DNA of 57,716 nucleotides from Paenibacillus sp. DMB5 (GTDB lineage: Bacteria; Bacillota; Bacilli; Paenibacillales; Paenibacillaceae), in assembly GCF_001517085.1 (NCBI RefSeq), contig NZ_LRAC01000090.1, forward strand, positions 1-57,716. Reading direction: 5' to 3'. The stretch's first letter is position 1; the number at the start of each line of letters is the position of its first letter. Below are positions 17,602 to 26,989 of the stretch, one piece after another. Position numbers and translations under genes: made by a program. The notes under the pieces were generated by a model that did no database searches, was not told the DNA's origin, and was given only the letters and a program-made list of their open reading frames with translations.

Positions 17602-17742
17602 GGCAGCTACGAAAGCCGCCGCTCCTCGGTTCAGGCCGCCCGGCTGGATGGCTTTCGAGCCGGACAAGCTCAACTACGCCAGACTTATTTGACGGATGAG
17701 GAGTATGCGGAACGAATCGTGCTGCTGCAACAATATTTATAA
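17602..17742 (+). pseudogene. Possible C-terminal gene remnant
   Basis: A 46-codon open stretch without a start ends at TAA 17740-17742. Its codon use looks coding (…ARLDGFRAGQAQLRQTYL…). An upstream piece in another frame (FTGTIGLHANVVLQ…) also looks protein-like, so this may be the tail of a decayed gene. I cannot assign a family. The rest of 17539-17946 shows only the hairpin at 17757. Confidence 0.3.
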
Positions 17743-17756
17743 CTTCAACCAATTAA

Positions 17757-17797
17757 CCGTCAGCACCTCTACCCTGAGGCAGCTGGCGTTATTTTTG
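17757..17797 (+). terminator. Imperfect terminator hairpin
   Basis: CGTCAGC-ACCTC pairs with GAGG-CAGCTGGCG with mismatches, followed by TTATTTTTG. Confidence 0.5.
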
Positions 17798-17952
17798 CTG
17801 TAATCCTTAGTTAGTTACTTGGATTAGTGTGAAATTAATCATATCACCTTATGTCAGCTCCGATATAAAATCACCCTAGTAAACTGATAACATTGGTTGT
17901 CATTTAGCTGTTAGATTGAGGGCTTTATTTTGGCAGACGGAAGGTTGTGCAG

Positions 17953-18617
17953 ATGAATTTAGACTGGGAGTTTATTATGGAAAGCCTGCCCTTGTACGGG
18001 GATGCCATGTGGCTGACGGTGAAGCTGGCGTTAATCGCGATTGCGCTGTCGCTGGTGCTCGGGCTTGTGTTTAGTCTGGTGCTGTTTTATAAGGTTAAAG
18101 GGCTTAGAAGCATTATTCTGGCTTACATCGAATTGTCGAGAAATACGCCGCTGCTGGTGCAGCTGTTCTTCCTGTATTACGGCTTGCCGAAGGTGGGCAT
18201 TCACATGAGCGAGTTCCAGTGTGCGGTGGTCGGGATGACTTTTCTCGGAGGCAGTTACATGACAGAAGCGTTCAGAAGCGGGATCGAGGCGGTCGGCCGG
18301 ACACAGCTGGAATCGGGTCTCAGCATCGGACTGAGCAAGGTGCAGCTGGCAAGATACGTGATACTTCCACAGGCGCTGGCCATCAGCATTCCTTCTTTGG
18401 GAGCGAACGCGATTTTTCTGCTGAAGGAAACGTCCATTGTCGGGGCGATCGCCTGATGGACCTGATGAATGTCGCCAAGGATCTGATTGGCATGCATTAC
18501 AAAACCGCCGAATCCCTGCTGCTGCTGGTGCTGGCTTACCTGATTCTGGTGCTGCCGCTGTCGCTTCTGCTCAGTTGGGTGGAAAGGAAGGTGCGGCATG
18601 CCGAATTCGGGAATTGA
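17953..18617 (+). pseudogene. Polar amino-acid ABC permease (HisM/GlnP type), frameshifted
   Basis: The reading frame is clear to …KETSIVGAIA, then stops at TGA 18454-18456. The next frame continues at once with MDLMNVAKDLIGMHYKTAESLLLLVLAYL… to 18617. Restoring one base at 18451-18456 joins both parts into a ~221-residue permease with the EAA loop GRTQLESGLSIGLSKVQLARYVILPQALA. It would form the channel with the next permease, whose ATG lies inside its end. Either the gene is inactive or one base is missing from the sequence. ATG 17953 follows GGAAGG; a GTG at 17947 is the alternative. Confidence 0.85.
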
Positions 18618-19275
18618 GGTGCTGTTTGAAGGCTCGAACTTCGAGCGTCTGCTCGGGGGACTGCTGGTTACGATTGAAATTTCGTTTGTGTCGATTATCG
18701 CCGGGAGTGTGCTGGGGGTGTTGATGGGCCTGCTGCGGACGGTAAATTCCAGGCCTTTGCGGCTTGTTCTGAGGCTGTATCTGGAAGCCTTCCGGATTAT
18801 TCCGATCCTGGTCTGGCTGTATGTGGTGCATTTCAGCTTTTCGCCTATGCTGCACATTGATATCAGCGGAGAGGCTACTGCGATCCTGGTCTTCAGTCTC
18901 TGGGGGGCGGCGGAAATCGGCGATATTGTGCGCGGCGCGCTGGAATCGATGCCTAAGCATCAGGTGGAATCGGGGCAGGCGCTGGGCTTAAGCAGAGGAC
19001 AGCTGTACCGGCATATTCTGATTCCGCAGGCGGTGCGGCGGATGCTGCCTGGCTCAATCAATCTGGCTACCCGGATGGTGAAGACAACGTCGCTGGTTGT
19101 GCTGATCGGTGTTATCGAGGTGGTAAAGATCGGACAGCAAATTATTGAGCTGGGCGTAATCAAAGCGCCGAACGCCTCTTTCTGGGTGTACGGGTTCATC
19201 TTTATCCTGTATTTCCTTGTCTGTTACCCGCTGTCCAGACTATCCAGGAGGTTTGAGCACAAATGGCAAAATTAG
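18598..19275 (+). CDS. Polar amino-acid ABC transporter permease
   Basis: A 225-residue permease of the His/Glu/Gln family with four to five membrane segments. The ATPase-contact loop reads ESMPKHQVESGQALGLSRGQLYRHILIPQAVRRMLPG. The ATG at 18598 follows GGAAAGGAAGG and overlaps the upstream permease by 20 bp, so the two are coupled. Intact in this sequence. The likely substrate is a polar amino acid or a close analogue such as cystine. Confidence 0.9.
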   Translation: MPNSGIEVLFEGSNFERLLGGLLVTIEISFVSIIAGSVLGVLMGLLRTVNSRPLRLVLRLYLEAFRIIPILVWLYVVHFSFSPMLHIDISGEATAILVFSLWGAAEIGDIVRGALESMPKHQVESGQALGLSRGQLYRHILIPQAVRRMLPGSINLATRMVKTTSLVVLIGVIEVVKIGQQIIELGVIKAPNASFWVYGFIFILYFLVCYPLSRLSRRFEHKWQN

Positions 19276-19286
19276 CGGAGAAAGGA

Positions 19287-20049
19287 ATGGCGGATATGAC
19301 GAAGACAGGTGAGCTGCTGCTGGAGGTACAGGGTGTCCGTAAGACATTCGGCGACCGGCAGGTGCTAAGCGGTATAAATCTGCAGGTGGAGCGCGGGGAG
19401 GTCATTGTCATTCTCGGGCCTTCCGGCTGCGGCAAAAGCACCCTGCTGCGCTGCCTCAACGGCCTTGAGCCGGTGCAGGGCGGACATATTCTGTACCGCG
19501 GCCAGGATCTGGCCGGAGGGGATGTCAATTGGCGCGAGCTGCGTCAGCATATCGGGATGGTATTTCAGAATTATGAGCTGTTTCCGCATATGACGGTGAT
19601 GGAGAATATTCTGCTCGGTCCGCTGAAGGTGCAGCGGAGAGAGCGTGCGGAAGCGCAGCAGCAGGCGCAGGAGCTACTGGGGCGTCGGCCTGGCCGACCG
19701 GGCGGGCGATTATCCCCGTCAGCTGTCGGGGGGACAGAAGCAGCGGATCGCAATTGTGCGGGCGCTGTGCATGAATCCGGACATTATTTTATTCGATGAG
19801 GTAACGGCTTCGCTTGATCCCGAGATGGTGCGCGAGGTGCTCGATGTTATCCTGGGCCTGGCCAGGCAGGGCATGACGATGATTATCGTGACGCATGAAA
19901 TGGGGTTTGCCAAATCCGTTGGTGACCGCATTGTCTTTATGGATCAAGGCACCGTATGTGAGGTTGCTCCGCCGGAGCAGTTCTTCACCAGTCCTGCGAC
20001 AGAACGTGCACAGCACTTTCTTAATATTTTTGAGTACAATAAACTATAG
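19287..20049 (+). pseudogene. Amino-acid ABC transporter ATPase (GlnQ/HisP type), frameshifted
   Basis: The N-terminal half has Walker A GPSGCGKST and Q-loop GMVFQNYELFPHMTV. The C-terminal half, in another frame, has signature LSGGQKQR, Walker B IILFDE and the H-loop VTHEM. The switch lies at about 19675-19686, in a stretch that reads either LLGRRPG or WGVGLADRAG, and needs one base removed or two added. Corrected length is ~253 residues, normal for the family. It should drive the two permeases and SBP of this operon. Two frameshifts within 1.3 kb argue for true operon decay or for poor sequence here. ATG 19287 follows a GGAG. Confidence 0.85.
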
Positions 20050-20067
20050 AAACAGGGGATGAGAGAG

Positions 20068-20946
20068 ATGGGTAAAGGCAAAAAATTAATAACGGGTATG
20101 ATCGCGGCGGGGATGCTGCTGGTGGGACTGACTGCTTGCAGTAATTCGGATAACAACGCCGGAGCAAACTCATCTTCTTCCAAGTTTGATTCGATTGAAC
20201 AGCTGAAGAAGAACGACAAGATCAGGATCGGGGTATTTGCCGACAAGCCGCCGTTTGGTTATGTGGATTCCGAAGGAAAGAATCAGGGCTTTGACGTCTA
20301 TATTGCCAAAAGATTTGCCAAGGATCTGCTCGGCGATGAATCGAAGGCAGAATTTGTTCTGGTGGATGCGGCCAGCCGTGTAGCCTACCTCGAATCCAAT
20401 AAAGTGGACATCATTATGGCCAACTTTACGGTTACGGATGAGCGGAAGGAGAAGGTTGATTTTGCCAGCCCGTACATGAAGCTGTCCTTCGGGATCGTTT
20501 CCCCGGACAGTGCGCCGATTACCTCCATCGACCAGCTGAAGGAGAAAGGCCAGAAGCTGATCGTCGCCAAGGGGACTACGGCTGAAACCTACTTCACCAA
20601 AGAATATCCGGACATTGAGCTGCTGAAATTTGACCAGTATACCGAGATCTTCTCTGCACTTAAGGACGGGCGCGGCGCCGCGATTTCCAATGACAACACC
20701 GAGCTGATTGCCTGGGCGAAGTCCAACCCCGGCTTCACCGTAAGCATCCCGGCCTTCGGCGGCCAGGATACGATTGCCCCGGCAGTAGCCAAAGGCAACA
20801 CCGAGCTGCTGAACTGGCTTAACACCGAGCTGGAGACGCTGGGCAAGGAGCAGTTCATCCATGAGGCTTATAAAGCGACGCTGAATGAGGTTTACGGAGA
20901 AGGCTATACCGAAGAGCTGGTGGTTGAGGGCGGAAAGATCGAGTAG
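20068..20946 (+). CDS. Amino-acid-binding lipoprotein (SBP family 3)
   Basis: A 292-residue periplasmic-binding-type lipoprotein. The signal ends in lipobox LTAC and is followed by an Asn/Ser linker. Family-3 features are clear: RIGVFADKPPFGYVDSEGKNQGFDVYIAKRFA, then NFTVTDERKEKVDFASPYM and the Lys/Gly-rich hinge LIVAKGTTAETYF. It presents a polar amino acid to the permeases encoded upstream. The second ATG (20068) is preferred because the first overlaps the AGGGG ribosome site. Intact, unlike two of its partners. Confidence 0.9.
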   Translation: MGKGKKLITGMIAAGMLLVGLTACSNSDNNAGANSSSSKFDSIEQLKKNDKIRIGVFADKPPFGYVDSEGKNQGFDVYIAKRFAKDLLGDESKAEFVLVDAASRVAYLESNKVDIIMANFTVTDERKEKVDFASPYMKLSFGIVSPDSAPITSIDQLKEKGQKLIVAKGTTAETYFTKEYPDIELLKFDQYTEIFSALKDGRGAAISNDNTELIAWAKSNPGFTVSIPAFGGQDTIAPAVAKGNTELLNWLNTELETLGKEQFIHEAYKATLNEVYGEGYTEELVVEGGKIE

Positions 20947-20978
20947 CAGCAGATTGTAAAAGAATACAGTAGCCAAAT

Positions 20979-21018
20979 AAAGCTGCGCTGTGCGGATCAT
21001 CCGCATGGCGCAGCTTTT
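20979..21018. terminator. Terminator of the amino-acid operon
   Basis: AAAGCTGCGC pairs with GCGCAGCTTT around an inner TGCGG/CCGCA stem, followed by TTTTG. It also touches the 3' end of the minus-strand LysR remnant. Confidence 0.8.
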
Positions 21019-21468
21019 GTAATAGGCGGGGACGCGAAAATAACGGTAAAAGTCCCGTTGTTAGGCCGAAAATTAGGCGGTAAGAGCGAATCAGGAAGAA
21101 GTGCCGGCGCGGCGATCCCCCGGATATACTCGATAAAGTCCCCGATATGACGCATAGACCGGCTCGTCGCGGTAGACAAGGCAGATGTACCGTCGGTTGA
21201 CATAGCCGTCTCCCGGCAGGGGGCGCCGGATCAGCTCGCCGGCTGCCGTTTCTTTAAGGACGCTGCGCAGCGGCAGCACTCCGATGCCGGAGTTGAATTT
21301 AAGCGTCTCCTTGATCGTTTCGATGGCTCCCAGCTCCATGACGGACTGGAACTGGACGCCGGCATAAGCTGCCCACTCCTCGGCCAGCTGCCGCTCACTG
21401 CTGAAAACAACCTTCAGGGATTTCCCCCGAAGGTTGTTTTGCGCCGAAGCAGATTGGACTTGAAGCAT
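20997..21468 (-). pseudogene. LysR-type regulator remnant
   Basis: Only the C-terminal half of a LysR effector-binding domain is left. The frame runs from …SLKVVFSSERQLAEEW through GIGVLPLRSVLKETAAGEL to DEPVYASYR. It then needs a frameshift at about 21138-21145 to continue as DFIEYIRGIAAPALLPDSLL… to the stop near 20997. The DNA-binding domain and first ~150 residues are gone; a four-arm repeat lies where they would be. It probably once regulated the neighbouring amino-acid operon. Two lesions make loss of function likely even if the frameshift is an artefact. Confidence 0.8.
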
Positions 21469-21501
21469 TAAGTAGAGGTAGAAGCAGCTGGGCCGAATTT
21501 A

Positions 21502-21694
21502 GCTATAAGTGTATTTTATACAATTAAAATACCGGTTTTTCTCCGCATCTGCTGTATAGCTGCACTCTGTGCAGTTAAAAAACGGGATAATGCAGATTTT
21601 AGCTGTTTCGGGCTGATTTAGTTGTACAAACTGCAGTTATACAGTACAAAAGCGGATATCAGCTGGTTTTAGTTGTATAAAGTGCAGCTATACG
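21502..21694. repeat. Four-arm dispersed repeat, copy A
   Basis: Four ~27-bp copies of TTTTAGTTGTATAAAGTGCA-type sequence lie at 21502-21530 and 21554-21582 (reverse) and at 21616-21642 and 21666-21694 (forward). Centres are 52, 61 and 51 bp apart. Copy 1 can pair with 4 and copy 2 with 3. The rest of 21469-21803 shows nothing else. Confidence 0.85.
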
Positions 21695-21803
21695 GATAAG
21701 CCCGCTACAGAACCTCATCAGAAGGGAAGCATCCGGAAGCGATGCATTATCTGGATTCACGCCGGGGAGCTATGTCCCTTTAGGAAGCCATGCGCCCGGA
21801 ACT

Positions 21804-23453
21804 TCAACCTCGCCCATTCTCCTGCACGCCCCGCTCAGACGCTGAGCCCGCCTCCGCCTGCTGCATATACTCCCGCGGTGACATGCCGGTTACCTTTTTG
21901 AACACCTTGCTGAAATAGAAAGCGCTCTCATAACCGAGCTTCTGTGAAATTTCATAGATCCGGCCTTCACCGCGCAGCATCATCTCTTTGGCAGCCGTTA
22001 TTTTGGTCTCGGTGATATATTCTACATAGTTGACCTTGGCTGTTTTGGAGAACAGGTGGCTCAGATAGTTGGGGCTGAAATTGAAGACATCTGCCACCTG
22101 GTTGAGTGAAAGCTTGGAGCCGAGGTTTCGTTTGATGTACTCCTGGACATTCTTGACAATCTGCTCCTTATAGCTTTGCCTGCGGGTGGACAGCATTTCC
22201 GAGACGCCGTCGCGGAAGCAGACCAGCCAGCCGGCAATCTCTTCAATGGTATGCATCTGGTAGATCGCCCGGTACCCTTCCGGCTCATGCTCGAAGATAT
22301 GCTCCACGATCTCCTCACCGTCGGCCAGAAGGGAGGTCGCCATGTACAGAATGTTACAGGCGGCATCAGTGGCGGGAACGAGCAGGTCAGACCGCCCGTC
22401 GAAGATTTCGATCATTCGGGAGATGATCGCATACAGCGCCTGGGTATCCATCTCCTCAAAAGCCCGGCGGATCTCGGAGCGCGACTCCGAGAAATCAAAC
22501 AGCGGAAAGTCCTGCTCCGGCGGCTTGCTCTCGGCAAAAAACACAAACGACTCCGCCTTCACCGCAGCCGGAAGCGCCTTACGGGCAGCAAGATAGCTCT
22601 CCCGCAGCAGGTAAGGGTCCTCGACAGCAAAGCCGATTGCCCCGATAATCGTCACATTGAAATAGTTGTGAAGCACAGAGGCCATATCGGCCAGCAGCTT
22701 CCGGGTATCCGGCATCCACAGCTGCGGATCTGTCCCGCAGACCGGCAGGGTAACGGCAAAGTTGCGCAGGTCGAGGCTCGTCACATGGCAGGGCCTGATA
22801 GACGTAAGCGTATCCTTGGCCATCTGCACCGTGCTTGAGCAGAGGGCGACCAGCTTATCCCCGCGCGGCGGAACGGTGTCCGGGCCGAGGATCCGGCAGG
22901 TGCAGACCACATAAGCAGATTCGCTGAGGTCAAGATCGAGGTCCTCTTGCTGCAGCAGATACTGGTTCTTGTTCTCGAACAGATTGTTGAACAGCCGGAC
23001 GAAGAATTTATCGCGCTCCGCCTGAAGGTTGCCGCGGTGTACCAGCTTGGGGTAGCTCTCGATCGTCTGATATTCCCCGAGCAGGGTAATCGCCCGCTGG
23101 ATGGAGGCGGCCAGCGTCTCCGGCGTCAGCTCCAGCTTCACCAGATAATCGGCAGCCTGTACTTCAATGGCGCTGCGCGCATATTCGAACTCCTCGTAGC
23201 TGGTCAGGATGATGAACAGGGGGACGCGGCCGTATTTTTTGCGGACAGAATCAGCTACCTGCAGGCCGGTTTTGATCGGCATTTTGATATCGCTGATGAC
23301 AATGTCCGGGCGGAGGGTGTCGATCATTTCCTCCTCCTGGGCCCCGTTATGGGCAATGCCGACAATCTCTATATTATACTGCTCCCATTTCAGCATGGAT
23401 TGCAGGCCGATGCAGACAAGTGCCTCATCATCGGCAATCAGCAGCTTGATCAA
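21804..23453 (-). CDS. Response regulator, receiver plus AraC-type DNA-binding domain
   Basis: A 549-residue YesN-type regulator. The receiver domain has D8/D9 and phospho-acceptor D55 (ISDIKMP), then a ~290-residue linker and two C-terminal AraC helix-turn-helices (SLNQVADVFNFSPNYLSHLF and YEISQKLGYESAFYFSKVF). TTG at 23453 is chosen because AAGGA lies 10 bases upstream and the product then begins MIKLLIADDE; a GTG three codons earlier overlaps that site. The cognate kinase is 32 bp upstream on the same strand. The system is divergent from sugar transporter 2, its probable target. Confidence 0.9.
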   Translation of the reverse strand: MIKLLIADDEALVCIGLQSMLKWEQYNIEIVGIAHNGAQEEEMIDTLRPDIVISDIKMPIKTGLQVADSVRKKYGRVPLFIILTSYEEFEYARSAIEVQAADYLVKLELTPETLAASIQRAITLLGEYQTIESYPKLVHRGNLQAERDKFFVRLFNNLFENKNQYLLQQEDLDLDLSESAYVVCTCRILGPDTVPPRGDKLVALCSSTVQMAKDTLTSIRPCHVTSLDLRNFAVTLPVCGTDPQLWMPDTRKLLADMASVLHNYFNVTIIGAIGFAVEDPYLLRESYLAARKALPAAVKAESFVFFAESKPPEQDFPLFDFSESRSEIRRAFEEMDTQALYAIISRMIEIFDGRSDLLVPATDAACNILYMATSLLADGEEIVEHIFEHEPEGYRAIYQMHTIEEIAGWLVCFRDGVSEMLSTRRQSYKEQIVKNVQEYIKRNLGSKLSLNQVADVFNFSPNYLSHLFSKTAKVNYVEYITETKITAAKEMMLRGEGRIYEISQKLGYESAFYFSKVFKKVTGMSPREYMQQAEAGSASERGVQENGRG

Positions 23454-23485
23454 GATTATCACTTCCTTGCTTTTAGTAGTGCAGA

Positions 23486-25213
23486 CTATTCCTTCAGCTG
23501 GAACGGGATAAGAAGCTTCATCTGCGTATATTGTCCCGGCTTGCTCTCAATCGACAGCCCGTAAGGCTCCCCGAACGCCAGCTGCAGCCGCTCATTGACG
23601 CTGCGCAGCCCGATATTCTCGAACAGCCCCTTGGACCCTTCCTCCTGCTTGGACAGGATATGCGAAATCTGCTCCTCCTCCATGCCGATTCCATTATCCT
23701 CGACTGTAATCAGAATGTCGGCGAAGCCGCTTTTGGTCACCGTAATCAGGATGTCGCCTCTGCCCTTGGGCTCAATCCCGTGAAAAATCGCATTCTCCAC
23801 CAGCGGCTGCAGGGTAAAGCGCGGAATCAGCCCGCCCAGCAGCTCCTCGTCCGCAATGCTTTGCACCATCGTTACCGTGCTTCCGTAGCGGTATTTCTGG
23901 ATCAGAAAATAATCTTCCAGCAGATTCAGCTCATCGCGCAGCGGCAGCAGGCGGCGGTTGTCTTTGGCAATGCTGCGCAGCAGCCTCGACAGGGAGGTGG
24001 TCATTTCCGCAATGCCGGTGGCGTTCTGGATCGTAGCCATCCATTTGATCGAGTTCAGCGTGTTATAGAGAAAATGGGGATTGATCTGGTTCTGCAGCAT
24101 CCGGTACTCCAGCTCCTGCTTCTGCTTCTCATCGGCCAGCCTGCTGTCCATCAGGGCAATGATGTCCTGGGACAGGCGGTTGATCCCCCGGCCGACATCC
24201 CCAAGCTCGCTGTTCCACTCAATGTTGCGGTCAAGGAGGAAATTACCCTGGGCGATTTTGTCGATCCGCTTCTTCAATTTCTCGACCGGCAGGCTGATCG
24301 TCCGGGTCAGATATAAGGTAATAATACCGCTGAGCAGCAGAACAAGCAGGCAGACACCGAACATAATCGGTATCCATACATTTGCTTTGGGCGCGAACTG
24401 GTTGCCGGCAATCGTCTGGGTCAGCTCAACGCCGTTTCTGACCACGTAGGAGACGGCAAGCGTGCGTTCTTCTCCTTCGAGGCTGATTTCGGACAGCCTG
24501 GTCATCGGGCCGACAGGCTCATCCTGCGTATAGGCGACCGGGTGGTATGGAGTTGTAACGGGCTGCATCTTGTCACCGATAATCTGATAATGATTGGTGC
24601 CGAGCGTCAGCAGCAGACGTGAATCCTCCGGCAGGGTGTAGCCCTTCAGCTTGTCGGTAATGACCGAGGTGTTGACCAGCAGGTAGACGGTTCCGATCCG
24701 GGAGGCGTGGTCGCCGTAAATCGGCAGAATAAACGGAATACCATAGGCGGTGGAGAGCGGGTCCTTGATCACCTGGTCATATTCCTCTGAAGCCTCGTTG
24801 TTCAGTCCGGTAATCTGGCCGATATTGTGAATCGTAAGCGGAGTGGATATACTGACTGAATTGTCGAGCTGCAGGAACTTTCCCTTATTGTCGGTTACGA
24901 TCAGCCGGCGGACATAATTGTAGGAGCGGTTAATCTGGAAATCCTCCTGCATCGAGCTGAAAACATCCAGCGCATCCCTGGCTTTGGCATCCGGTGATTC
25001 GAAATAATCCGCCAGCAGCGTATTGGTTGGAGAATTAGTACTGCTCGTCATGGCCAGAACGGACAGGTTAAGCAGGTCTTGTTCTATAATATGGGATACA
25101 AGCTGCAGGTTGAACTCGGTTGCCTGGATTGTCGTTTTGCGCTGATAATAGGAAATGAGCTCATAGCTGAAAAAGGACAGCAGGGTGGCGATCAGCAGGG
25201 CAAACACAATCAT
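23486..25213 (-). CDS. YesM-type sensor histidine kinase, start codon unclear
   Basis: A sensor kinase of at least 575 residues. It has an N-terminal membrane segment, an extracellular sensor region (~30-275), a second segment (~278-302), HAMP, and a His_kinase domain with H380 in QNQINPHFLYNTLNS. The HATPase_c domain carries VENAIFHG and GIGLRSVNERL. The ATG at 25213 has no ribosome site and would cut into the first membrane segment. The frame stays open upstream through a basic segment (RRSTIKSRIILI) to just after AAAGGAG at 25265-25271, but no ATG, GTG or TTG is present there. It acts with the response regulator encoded downstream. Confidence 0.85.
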   Translation of the reverse strand: MIVFALLIATLLSFFSYELISYYQRKTTIQATEFNLQLVSHIIEQDLLNLSVLAMTSSTNSPTNTLLADYFESPDAKARDALDVFSSMQEDFQINRSYNYVRRLIVTDNKGKFLQLDNSVSISTPLTIHNIGQITGLNNEASEEYDQVIKDPLSTAYGIPFILPIYGDHASRIGTVYLLVNTSVITDKLKGYTLPEDSRLLLTLGTNHYQIIGDKMQPVTTPYHPVAYTQDEPVGPMTRLSEISLEGEERTLAVSYVVRNGVELTQTIAGNQFAPKANVWIPIMFGVCLLVLLLSGIITLYLTRTISLPVEKLKKRIDKIAQGNFLLDRNIEWNSELGDVGRGINRLSQDIIALMDSRLADEKQKQELEYRMLQNQINPHFLYNTLNSIKWMATIQNATGIAEMTTSLSRLLRSIAKDNRRLLPLRDELNLLEDYFLIQKYRYGSTVTMVQSIADEELLGGLIPRFTLQPLVENAIFHGIEPKGRGDILITVTKSGFADILITVEDNGIGMEEEQISHILSKQEEGSKGLFENIGLRSVNERLQLAFGEPYGLSIESKPGQYTQMKLLIPFQLKE

Positions 25214-25288
25214 GATCAGGATGATGCGGCTTTTAATAGTAGATCTTCTTATCGTGGTGACTCTCTCCTTTGGTACATAAAAAATGTA

Positions 25289-25303
25289 ATGAAGCGGTTA
25301 CAA
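25289..25303. promoter_or_regulatory. cre-like site between kinase 2 and sugar transporter 2
   Basis: On the minus strand, TTGTAACCGCTTCAT matches WTGNAANCGNWNNCW at 14 of 15 positions. It lies just upstream of the kinase ribosome site in the divergent intergenic region (25214-25570), which otherwise shows no feature. Confidence 0.4.
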
Positions 25304-25570
25304 GAGTTCCGGATGCTGCTGCAAAAAGTGTTATAACCACCATAGCATATTCCGGTATTGCAAAATAGAGGGGGAGGCAGGAAGCAGGAATTTTACAGGT
25401 TTTGAATAGAAAATTACAGGTCTTAAGCAATGAAAGCGGAAACAGAACACAAAAGTGAAGGAACTGCGCAGGAAAATGCATCCCACTTTTACGCTGAACC
25501 CGTTAATATTTGAGATAGCTTCAGAAGATGATCACTGGTCAACAAAACGAGAAGAAAAGGGGATAATTCA

Positions 25571-26920
25571 ATGAATTACAAAAGATTGTATGGCATGACC
25601 TTCACTGCGGTGCTCTCCGTGGGCCTCTTGGCAGGCTGCTCCGGCAACAACAATAATACACAGAACAATGCCGCTGCAACAAACGCTCCTGCCGCCGGCA
25701 CCAATGCAAGCGCTTCCTCCGAACCGAGCCAAGAGCCTGTTACGTTAAAATGGGCGCTGTGGGACTGGGAAGCAACCGCTTACTATAAACCGCTGATCGA
25801 GGCTTACCAGAAAGAGCATCCGAACGTGACCATCGAGTACGTTGACCTTGGTTCCACCGACTATATGACCATGCTCAGCACGCAGCTGTCCGGCGGTGCC
25901 GATCTCGATATCCTGACCATCAAGGACATTCCGGGCTACTCCAACCTGGTGAAGCAGAACCATCTTGAGCCGTTAAAAGGATTCATGAGCTCTAACAGCA
26001 TTGATCCTGCGCTATATGGTGGTACTGTTGAGCAGATCGAAGTGAACGATGAGGTTTATGCGCTTCCTTTCCGCAGCGACTTCTGGATCGTGTACTACAA
26101 CAAAGACCTGTTCGATAAAGCAGGGGTTGAATATCCGAGCAATGACATGACCTTCGAGCAGTACGATGAGCTGGCCAGAAAAATGACCTCCGGCAGCGGC
26201 GCAGAAAAGGTATACGGTGCACACTACCATACTTGGCGCAGTGCGGTTCAGCTGTTCGGCATCCTGGACGGCAAGAACACGGTGGTAGACGGAAACTATG
26301 ACTTCCTGAAGCCTACCTATGAGCGCATCCTGAAAGAGCAGGAAGACGGCATTGTAATGGATTATGCGACACTGAAAACCTCCAGCACGCACTATTCCGG
26401 CGTATTCTACAACAACTCCGTTGCCATGATGAATATGGGCAGCTGGTTCATCGCCACCCAGATTGAAAAGGTGAAGAGCGGCGAGTCCCAGGCAAAGAAC
26501 TGGGGTATCGTGAAATATCCGCATCCGGACGGCGTTGAAGCAGGAACTACACTGGGTACGATCACTTCCCTGGCTGTTAACCAGAAGTCAGAGCACAAGG
26601 AAGCCGCACTTGATTTCATGAAATTCGTGACCGGTGAAGAAGGCGCTTCTGTCATTGCTTCCACTGGTACCATTCCGGCGATCAAAAACGATGAGGTTAT
26701 CAGCTCGATCACTTCCATCGAAGGCTTCCCTGCTGATGAGAACAGCAAGGCTGCCCTGACTACTGTGCAGACTTACCTGGAAATGCCTATGCATGAAAAG
26801 AGTGCCGACATCGAAGTGATCCTGAATGAAGCGCATGACAACATCATGACCAAAAATGCGTCGATTGACGAAGGCCTGAAGGATATGAACACCCGTGTGC
26901 AGGCACTTTTGAACAACTAA
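25571..26920 (+). CDS. Extracellular sugar-binding lipoprotein of transporter 2 (SBP family 1)
   Basis: A 449-residue lipoprotein. The signal ends in LLAGC and is followed by an Asn/Ala/Ser linker of ~35 residues. The domain has the family pattern VTLKWALWDWEATAYYKPLIEAYQKEHPNV…, then STQLSGGADLDIL, FWIVYYNKDLFDKAGV and a C-terminal NEAHDNIMTKNASIDEGLKDM. It binds an oligosaccharide for the two permeases that follow. ATG is 8 bases after AAAGGGG. A small hairpin between this gene and the first permease probably lets the binding protein be made in excess. Confidence 0.9.
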   Translation: MNYKRLYGMTFTAVLSVGLLAGCSGNNNNTQNNAAATNAPAAGTNASASSEPSQEPVTLKWALWDWEATAYYKPLIEAYQKEHPNVTIEYVDLGSTDYMTMLSTQLSGGADLDILTIKDIPGYSNLVKQNHLEPLKGFMSSNSIDPALYGGTVEQIEVNDEVYALPFRSDFWIVYYNKDLFDKAGVEYPSNDMTFEQYDELARKMTSGSGAEKVYGAHYHTWRSAVQLFGILDGKNTVVDGNYDFLKPTYERILKEQEDGIVMDYATLKTSSTHYSGVFYNNSVAMMNMGSWFIATQIEKVKSGESQAKNWGIVKYPHPDGVEAGTTLGTITSLAVNQKSEHKEAALDFMKFVTGEEGASVIASTGTIPAIKNDEVISSITSIEGFPADENSKAALTTVQTYLEMPMHEKSADIEVILNEAHDNIMTKNASIDEGLKDMNTRVQALLNN

Positions 26921-26935
26921 GCAGTGATTCTCAGG

Positions 26936-26957
26936 GGGCGGGCCATGCCCGCCCTTT
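26936..26957 (+). terminator. Intra-operon attenuator hairpin
   Basis: GGGCGGGC pairs perfectly with GCCCGCCC across a CAT loop, followed by only TTTG. It is suited to partial termination or to protecting the 3' end of the binding-protein message. Confidence 0.6.
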
Positions 26958-26989
26958 GCATAGAAGGTAGAAGGTTTGGAGGAGAACGA

